Source: a virus. From it: a stretch of DNA of 29,064 bases. Below the pieces are notes generated by a model. That model was given only the letters and a program-made list of their open reading frames with translations, was not told the DNA's origin and did not search any database. Location of the stretch: positions 1 through 29,064 of IMG/VR virus record IMGVR_UViG_3300010883_000287; one strand, written 5' to 3'. The position numbers and the translations under genes are program-made. Numbering within the stretch: the first letter of the stretch is position 1; each line of letters begins with the position of its first letter. Of the stretch, positions 25,101 through 29,064 are shown in pieces.

Positions 25101-25152
25101 GATTGAAGCAATCAAAGAACTTAGTCTTAAAGTAGAGGAGTTACAGAAATAA
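22144..25152 (+). CDS. Tail fibre with C-terminal peptidase S74 (intramolecular chaperone) domain
   Basis: The 1002-residue chain starts with a probable virion-attachment domain (YGTENEYTWNQSAGGTGEPL). It has a long beta-rich shaft with repeats of the GNASTATN / GNASSATN and ATASTIAARDGSGDIYATRF / TNSTVASRTSTGKLYANEF types, common in trimeric fibres. It ends in an S74 domain (about 908-1002): ASDKRLKDNISPIENALEKV, then FDWNDK, EIGVIAQEIEALGLPGV and YEKLVPLLIEAIKEL. The Ser912-Lys917 pair matches the Ser-Lys dyad used for self-cleavage in endosialidase-type fibres. The last helix is a coiled coil that aids trimer folding and is then released. AGGA lies 7 bases before the ATG. The gene is probably a host-range fibre, and its stop overlaps the next ATG. 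Confidence 0.93.
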   Translation: MAKIQRPKPYAGITTRNLYGTENEYTWNQSAGGTGEPLTHGEMDVNLVALDQNAKNGKFWEGIKSENFAIDITVGGLFIDNPYNTGGGAVSSVAFDPATYIDYRHDSAAVKTRILRQLPQDDPNALRDSAHDFTIVQGNINSYKGDLKLQNGKIEYGTAGDQAVGLPDQGLGLAFHDTVNGETMRLGTKQDLLIGTTSNPVMGAATDYSQLRVTNNADVLVQFGTTAYGTSAGDYRTTFLQLGGAGDTPAKSKSPGLRATQNSHTNVSDWNLALTSWDHANSAYVDAITVAPNGSLTFAKDLVLWDGVAPTPAQKTTLYPSDTNGETIFASNIITGSWKATGPVILENVTINGILTYNGGSGDVPIETLNATITHPTAGVASGFAAITQVTGPAGTLAIAFDAAYKIPSIAKQTTWDGMLPKTGGTATTNHITTGDLWVDTEIRVDTISASSHHASVKTNGAQQLVLNAGESGAVDKASNLQTSEKIYLNAEMGIEISSSSTNNWDAGGSTWLNKRTTTINKDGIVTDGSVSASSGGFVGDLQGTASSATEADTIKVVASTGNYYWSGATLATASTIAARDGSGDIYATRFRGEVIGNASTATNSQQFASSTAGHTPGSADAYWLVNNWNGSYWRITSVRPAGTGENPNVSVQHASVTDYATQAGNANVLRQNGTSATKYAYIIPENHSYAPVRGKLYTPVGLYVDGTGYFGQNVTLADGKTLTGNVVGNASSATNATKIQINGGVSYWPAATTATNSTVASRTSTGKLYANEFVGPLNGNVTGNVTGSLTRSSYGSFALDNYYTADLFRTGNKAIRFRNTVTSGDARISHDITGGGRFVIYPALQLSQSGTNGLANAAVNNKYWLINANGDVYNTGGLETGAISCTTIASSSITVSGTISATGDITAFAASDKRLKDNISPIENALEKVASISGNTFDWNDKADKEGSEIGVIAQEIEALGLPGVTTTREDGYKAVRYEKLVPLLIEAIKELSLKVEELQK
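24481..24504 (+). repeat. Perfect 12-bp tandem duplication in the fibre shaft
   Basis: GGTAACGTCACT occurs twice head to tail and encodes GNVTGNVT. It looks like a recent slippage or unequal-exchange event in a repeat-rich shaft. Confidence 0.9.
24831..24853 (+). repeat. 10-bp inverted repeat just before the S74 domain
   Basis: CAGTGGCACT and AGTGCCACTG flank ATC and form a perfect 10-bp stem. It lies 23 bases ahead of the codon for Ser912, at the border between shaft and chaperone domain. Confidence 0.85.
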
Positions 25153-25931
25153 TGGCTATATCCAATACTTATGTCAATATGACAAAAATCAGTAATGAAT
25201 TCGGTGGAAACAAACCCGACAGTCTGGGCGAATATTATAAAAAAACATATGGTTCGCCAAATGGGCTGACCCCTAATAATGCAGTAGACCCCAACACCAT
25301 CCCCGCAAGCGGACCTATATCTTTTGGCGATTTCAGAGGCGCAGGGCAATATGTTGCTCCCAGTTTTGCAGCTTATATTAAAGTGGGTGATGGAAATGAC
25401 GCGTCGGGCGTAATGATAAACCAGTTTGGTTGGCGTTCTGGCGTAAGCAATCTCGGCAATTATGGTAGTGTCACCACCAACTACAGCACTGCCGGCAGTG
25501 GTTATGCTGGCGTTGCCGGAATCCAGAGTTATCAATATCAAAGGAATCCCAACGTTGGCGATGGAGGGGGAAGCAACCCCATGGCGATTATTATCAGAAG
25601 CGATTCAGATATGGGCGTAGTGGGCCGCAATATCAAAATCAGAATCGTTGGCAACTTGTGTGACAGGACCTTTTATAGTAGTAATTTGCCCAGCAATAAC
25701 CAGCGCGCCAATAATGCTGGGCTTGCGGATAGCTATGTAACCACAAGGCAAGGATACTTTAGAACGTTCCGAGTAGTCGGATTCGACAACCTTTTCGGAA
25801 ACGCGACGACAGAGTACTGGGGAAAGCGGAACCCATTCGTTGACGACAAGGTAACGAACGCCTACGGCCTCGCTTTTTACAACTTCGTCAGGAACCCCGA
25901 GTCCATCTATGTCAGCGTCTCACTAGCGTGA
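25152..25931 (+). CDS. Putative fibre-associated adhesin, 259 residues
   Basis: Starts at the fibre stop (TAATG). The N-terminus contains TKISNEFGGNKPDSLGEYYK and IPASGPISFGDFRGAGQYV, the EFGG...SLSEYY...IPSSGxISxSDFxG pattern that recurs in tail fibre and adhesin proteins of marine phages and prophages, from memory. The rest is Gly/Asn/Tyr-rich with a probable receptor-binding beta fold and no recognised enzyme motif. The last 190 bases are about 52 percent GC, well above gp25 and gp6. As the gene immediately behind the S74 fibre it could be the distal tip or a separate adhesin. It ends in GTGA, overlapping a very short frame. Confidence 0.78.
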   Translation: MAISNTYVNMTKISNEFGGNKPDSLGEYYKKTYGSPNGLTPNNAVDPNTIPASGPISFGDFRGAGQYVAPSFAAYIKVGDGNDASGVMINQFGWRSGVSNLGNYGSVTTNYSTAGSGYAGVAGIQSYQYQRNPNVGDGGGSNPMAIIIRSDSDMGVVGRNIKIRIVGNLCDRTFYSSNLPSNNQRANNAGLADSYVTTRQGYFRTFRVVGFDNLFGNATTEYWGKRNPFVDDKVTNAYGLAFYNFVRNPESIYVSVSLA

Positions 25932-25996
25932 ATTATATTATAACAAAAGAAGAATTATCTGGATGGACAAAGGCCTGCGAATATATAGTATTTTAG
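25928..25996 (+). other. 22-codon reading frame overlapping the adhesin stop (gene remnant or leader peptide)
   Basis: GTG overlaps the TGA of the adhesin gene (GTGA) and reads MNYIITKEELSGWTKACEYI then VF to TAG. The sequence looks protein-like and its first residues resemble the start of the 54-residue frame at 20830 (MNIIIT). It is too short for a confident gene, and the rest of this gap carries only the gp13 promoter. Confidence 0.3.
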
Positions 25997-26011
25997 AAAC
26001 AAATTAATCCT

Positions 26012-26019
26012 TATAAATA
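26012..26019 (+). promoter_or_regulatory. T4-type late promoter element TATAAATA
   Basis: Exact match 35 bases before the gp13 ATG, in the 123-base gap after the adhesin gene. It would drive the neck and packaging genes gp13-gp14-gp15-gp16-gp17. Confidence 0.82.
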
Positions 26020-26054
26020 GAATTAAGAAATACTGATAGAACTTAGGAACTATA

Positions 26055-26798
26055 ATGGCAGTAGTAACAACCAGACAAAACCTAGTCAAGTACTGTTTGC
26101 GAAAACTGGGAGAACCAGTTATCGAGATAAACGTCGACGTAGATCAGATAGAAGATAAAGTAGATGATGCTTTACAAACTTATCGTGAATTTCACTCGGA
26201 TGCTACTTATCGCAATTATTATGAGTACGAAATTACTGCTCAAGATGTAACAAACAAATATGTCGACATTCCGGCAAGTATACTTTATGTCACCAAAATG
26301 TTTTCTTCTGCTTCTTATGTACTTCAAACAGGACAGATGTTTCCTGGACAAAACTATGCTATGGGAGGAGCATCCTCCGCAGTAGGTTCTGGTGGCGGTC
26401 TTGCTTATTTGGCACAAGTAAGAGCCTATGCTTCTCTTATAGACATGCAAGTTAAAGGTCTCCCAATTGTAGAGTTTTCAAGAAGGCAAAATAGACTTTA
26501 CCTCTGGAGCGACATCGAAGATAAAGACATAAAGGCAGGTACATTTATTTGCTGTGAAGTCTATCAGACTGTTGAGAACGATAAAATCTGGGACGATATG
26601 TTTCTTAAAGATTACACCACTGCTCTCATTAAAGAGCAGTGGGGTCAAAATATGTCTAAGTTCGAAGGAATGCAACTCCCAGGAGGTGTTACAATTTCTG
26701 GTCGACTTATACTAGAAGATGCTAGAACCGAGATTAGAGAATTGCGCGAACGTATGAGACTTGAGCAGGAACTTCCACCCGATTTTTTTGTGGGATAG
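26055..26798 (+). CDS. gp13: Neck protein gp13
   Basis: The N-terminus TTRQNLVKYCLRKLGEPVIE, then INVDVDQIEDKVDDALQTY, is strongly conserved in gp13 of marine T4-like phages. Length is 247 residues (T4: 309). With gp14 it forms the neck that closes the packaged head and gives the docking site for the tail. AGGAACTATA precedes the ATG. It heads the order 13-14-15-16-17, as in T4, and begins the transcription unit of the exact late promoter at 26012. Residues about 100-120 are a Gly/Ala-rich loop (AMGGASSAVGSGGGLAYL). Confidence 0.92.
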   Translation: MAVVTTRQNLVKYCLRKLGEPVIEINVDVDQIEDKVDDALQTYREFHSDATYRNYYEYEITAQDVTNKYVDIPASILYVTKMFSSASYVLQTGQMFPGQNYAMGGASSAVGSGGGLAYLAQVRAYASLIDMQVKGLPIVEFSRRQNRLYLWSDIEDKDIKAGTFICCEVYQTVENDKIWDDMFLKDYTTALIKEQWGQNMSKFEGMQLPGGVTISGRLILEDARTEIRELRERMRLEQELPPDFFVG

Positions 26799-26801
26799 AA
26801 C

Positions 26802-27722
26802 ATGACAACAAGTCTGTGGTTTAAAAATAACGTCAAGAGCGAACAGAATCTTTATGAAGATCTGATCACCGAGTCTATTCGCAACTTCGGTCAGGACATC
26901 TACTATATCCCTAGGGAAGTAGTTCATCGTGATATGATCTTTGATGATACGATTTTATCCTCTTTCAAAAACGCATACAAAGTTGAAGTATACCTTGAAA
27001 GCATCGAGGGTTTCGATGGTGATGGAGATTTGTTCTCCAAGTTCGGAGTGGAAATACGCGACGCAGTCACATTCATTATGTCTCGTCGAAGATGGAACGC
27101 AGAGATACGCAAGAATGAAGAACCTATAACTGGTGATGGCGTATCAGGAAATAAGTATTATCGTCCACGTGAAGGCGACCTAATCTTCATGCCAATGTCT
27201 GGCGCAACTTTTGAAATCATGAAAGTTGAAGACGACAATCCCTTTTATCAGTTAGGTAATCTTCCGACCTTTAAAATGCGCTGTGAGAAATTTGAGTACA
27301 GCGATGAGAGGTTCTCTACAGATGTTCCAGAAATCGACCGAGTCGAAAAGTTTGCTGCTTATCAGTGGAAACTCAACCTCGATTCTGTTTCTAACGGTTG
27401 GATTCGCGGCGAAACAGTATCTCAGGTGACTTCAACATACACTCTGAAAGGTGAAGTTGTAGAATGGTTGGATTCTGATAAAAACTTATACTTGGCACAC
27501 GTTGGTGCTAACTATGACGGAAACTTCCATAACTTTGCAGCAGGTTTACAAGTTACGGGTTCTCTTTCGAATTCTGTAGCCACCATAGTTTCAGTGACAG
27601 AAATGCAAACTATCCAACCAGGAACTCCTGGCGCAGCAGATGCCTCGGTCATAGACTTCGATGTATCTTCTTTTGAGTTTGTTGATTTTTCTGAATCAAA
27701 TCCATTCGGAGATATTGGATAA
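26802..27722 (+). CDS. gp14: Neck protein gp14
   Basis: The opening MTTSLWFKNNVKSEQNLYED, then IRNFGQDIYYIPREVVHRD, is the conserved gp14 signature. EIRDAVTFIMSRRRW (near 86-100) and YYRPREGDLIFMP (near 120) also belong to the family. Length is 306 residues (T4: 256), with the extra mainly at the C-terminus. The protein joins gp13 in the neck and completes the head before tail attachment. It follows gp13 by 3 bases, and its stop overlaps the gp15 start (TAATG). Confidence 0.93.
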   Translation: MTTSLWFKNNVKSEQNLYEDLITESIRNFGQDIYYIPREVVHRDMIFDDTILSSFKNAYKVEVYLESIEGFDGDGDLFSKFGVEIRDAVTFIMSRRRWNAEIRKNEEPITGDGVSGNKYYRPREGDLIFMPMSGATFEIMKVEDDNPFYQLGNLPTFKMRCEKFEYSDERFSTDVPEIDRVEKFAAYQWKLNLDSVSNGWIRGETVSQVTSTYTLKGEVVEWLDSDKNLYLAHVGANYDGNFHNFAAGLQVTGSLSNSVATIVSVTEMQTIQPGTPGAADASVIDFDVSSFEFVDFSESNPFGDIG

Positions 27723-28519
27723 TGTTTGGACAACATTTTTATAATCAGCGTGTTCGTATGTCAGTTGCCGTTTTTGGTGCACTGTTCAACGATCTTTATA
27801 TAATACGCAAGAAAGGTAATGACGTAGTTAGTCAGATGAAGGTGCCTCTAGCTTATGCCCCAAAGCGTAAGTTTATGCAACGAATTGCTGATATGAATGC
27901 ATCCGGTGACCGCGATACTGAAAACCAACTTGCTATTAAACTTCCTAGAATGTCCTTTGAAATTGTCAGCATGCAGTACGACTCACAACGGCAACTACCA
28001 AAGACAAACTATTTTTTAAAAACTGCTACAGAAGATTCTGATGGGCAGGCAAAGTTTTACACTAGTGTTCCTTACACTATATCGTTCGAATTAAATGTTT
28101 ATGCAAAACACCACGACGATGCTTTGCAAGTTGTTGAGCAAATACTACCATACTTCAATCCACAGTATACTGTAAATGTCAAACCAGTCGAAGGTTATGC
28201 AAGTATTGTAGAAGATGTTCCTGTGATAATGAATGGCGTTGCCTTTACTGATAGCTTCGAAGGCAACCTAGAAGATCGCAGAACAATAATTTATACCCTT
28301 ACGTTCGATATGAAAATGTCTTTTTATGGACCTAAACCTACAGCTGGTAAAGTCATCACTAAAATCGACGTCGATTTCTTTGATAATTGGTCCGGCGACG
28401 AATACCTTGAAACGCTAAGAACAAAAACAAATCCTCGACCAGTATCTAAGGATAGTGATTATACTGTAGTGGTAGATGTCCTAGATAGTGATACCCCTGC
28501 TCCATATACACCTTCATGA
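27722..28519 (+). CDS. gp15: Tail sheath stabiliser / tail completion protein gp15
   Basis: The N-terminus FGQHFYNQRVRMSVAVFGAL then FNDLYIIRK is conserved in gp15. The central part holds KLPRMSFEIVSMQYDSQRQL and PYTISFELNVYAKHHDDALQVVEQILPYFNP, all typical. Length 265 against 272 in T4. A hexamer of gp15 caps the tail tube and sheath and joins the tail to the neck. The start is coupled to gp14. Nothing unusual was seen. Confidence 0.95.
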   Translation: MFGQHFYNQRVRMSVAVFGALFNDLYIIRKKGNDVVSQMKVPLAYAPKRKFMQRIADMNASGDRDTENQLAIKLPRMSFEIVSMQYDSQRQLPKTNYFLKTATEDSDGQAKFYTSVPYTISFELNVYAKHHDDALQVVEQILPYFNPQYTVNVKPVEGYASIVEDVPVIMNGVAFTDSFEGNLEDRRTIIYTLTFDMKMSFYGPKPTAGKVITKIDVDFFDNWSGDEYLETLRTKTNPRPVSKDSDYTVVVDVLDSDTPAPYTPS

Positions 28520-28530
28520 TAGGTTAAATA

Positions 28531-28911
28531 ATGACTGATAAAGACCGAGATAATGATTTTGAATATACAAGAGATACACTTTACGACCTAATAAACAAAG
28601 GTCGCGAGGGTGTAGAAGAAATGATAGAGGTTGCTCGCCAAAGCGAACACCCCAGAGCATATGAAGTTCTTGCTAAACTGATTAAAGATACTGCTGATAC
28701 ATCAGGGCAACTGATGGATCTGCATCGTAAAGATGTTCAGTTAAATAAAATAGAAAACCCCAATCCCCAGCAGCAAATAGGTCAGACTACAAATAATTTG
28801 TTTGTCGGATCGACCACAGAATTGCAGCGTCTTTTAAAGGATATAAATGAAAAGGAGGCCATAGAAAACGATCCGGATGACGATATTGAAGGAGAATATA
28901 AGGCTGACTAA
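28531..28911 (+). CDS. gp16: Terminase small subunit gp16
   Basis: The protein starts DFEYTRDTLYDLINKGREGV and continues EEMIEVARQSEHPRAYEVLAKLIKDTADTSGQLMDLHRK, the central helical segment of gp16-type small terminases, which oligomerises and stimulates gp17. Length 126 (T4: 164). The tail is acidic (NDPDDDIEGEYKAD). Only weak ribosome-site sequence (GATAGGTT) precedes the ATG, 11 bases after gp15. It is followed by gp17 as in T4. Confidence 0.9.
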   Translation: MTDKDRDNDFEYTRDTLYDLINKGREGVEEMIEVARQSEHPRAYEVLAKLIKDTADTSGQLMDLHRKDVQLNKIENPNPQQQIGQTTNNLFVGSTTELQRLLKDINEKEAIENDPDDDIEGEYKAD

Positions 28912-28938
28912 AGTGAAATTAATTATTGGTATTATCAG

Positions 28939-29064
28939 ATGATCGAAGATACAACTAAACTTAAAGGGGACAATCATTACCTCGGAAACCCTCATGTTAA
29001 AAAAGATGGGATTAGCGAGGATTGGACTCAAGAGAAAGTTTCTGAGTATGCGCGTTGCATGTCG
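28939..29064 (+). CDS. gp17: Terminase large subunit gp17, first 42 codons (cut by window edge)
   Basis: The open frame from ATG 28939 reads MIEDTTKLKGDNHYLGNPHV then KKDGISEDWTQEKVSEYARC then MS and runs off the right edge. The Y-L-G-N-P ... W-T-x-E-x-V/I-x-E-Y-x-x-C pattern fits the N-terminus of gp17 of marine T4-like phages, just before the D-P-x-Y-F segment of the ATPase domain, which would lie outside the window. Position right after gp16 supports it. The frame is also open upstream to the gp16 stop but has no other ATG, and no good Shine-Dalgarno is visible. Confidence 0.85.
   Translation, partial: MIEDTTKLKGDNHYLGNPHVKKDGISEDWTQEKVSEYARCMS

Noticed and set aside
28521-28528. GTTAAATA before gp16, considered as a late promoter
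   Set aside because: Only six of eight bases match, and it abuts the ATG; gp16 is served by the gp13 transcript.
28913-28942. Nine-codon GTG frame between gp16 and gp17 (VKLIIGIIR)
   Set aside because: Too short to support as a gene; at most it could couple translation through the ATGA overlap with the gp17 start.

Overview
The window is part of the late structural region of a T4-like contractile-tailed dsDNA phage (Caudoviricetes, myovirus). All genes lie on the + strand and are tightly packed. Many junctions are stop-start overlaps of the TAATG type (3223, 6266, 9571, 19981, 25152, 27722). Recognisable homologues of T4 gp5, gp25, gp6, gp7 (C-terminal part), gp8, gp13, gp14, gp15, gp16 and gp17 keep the T4 relative order 6-7-8 ... 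13-14-15-16-17. Placing gp25 directly before gp6, a DUF4815-type giant protein after gp8, and many small virion proteins recalls marine T4-like phages (cyanophage or pelagiphage type). No auxiliary metabolic gene or tRNA is present to fix the host, so the host is unknown.

Region by region. 1-2010: end of a large repeat-containing structural protein cut by the left edge. 2027-5700: tail-tip group, a zinc amidase followed by a gp5 homologue that begins after the OB fold and carries the beta-helix. 5742-9571: baseplate wedge gp25, gp6 and a short gp7-like protein. 9571-12425: a 22-residue-repeat protein and a tandem pair of paralogues, the second with a gp9/gp10-type N-terminal motif. 12445-19981: gp8 and a 1937-residue DUF4815-type protein. 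19981-22033: a run of small structural or accessory proteins, including two genes of about 55 codons. 22054-22085: a strong intrinsic terminator. 22144-25931: a tail fibre with a C-terminal S74 autoprotease/chaperone domain and a putative adhesin. 26055-29064: neck (gp13, gp14), tail completion (gp15) and DNA packaging (gp16 and the first codons of gp17).

Together the genes would make the baseplate hub and wedges, the host-contact fibres, the neck, and the packaging motor. Exact copies of the T4 late promoter element TATAAATA lie just upstream of several transcription units (5707, 11036, 20997, 21402, 26012), so expression is probably late, with a T4-like sigma55/gp33/clamp system encoded elsewhere.

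The most unusual observations are a perfect 32-bp palindrome inside a coding sequence (9729-9760), the gp5 homologue starting exactly where the OB fold would end with a separate amidase gene before it, a 13-copy degenerate 22-residue repeat protein, late-promoter motifs that abut or sit inside translation-initiation regions, and a more GC-rich fibre module. No stretch longer than about 180 bases lacks a gene. I saw no CRISPR array, insertion sequence, integrase or tRNA.
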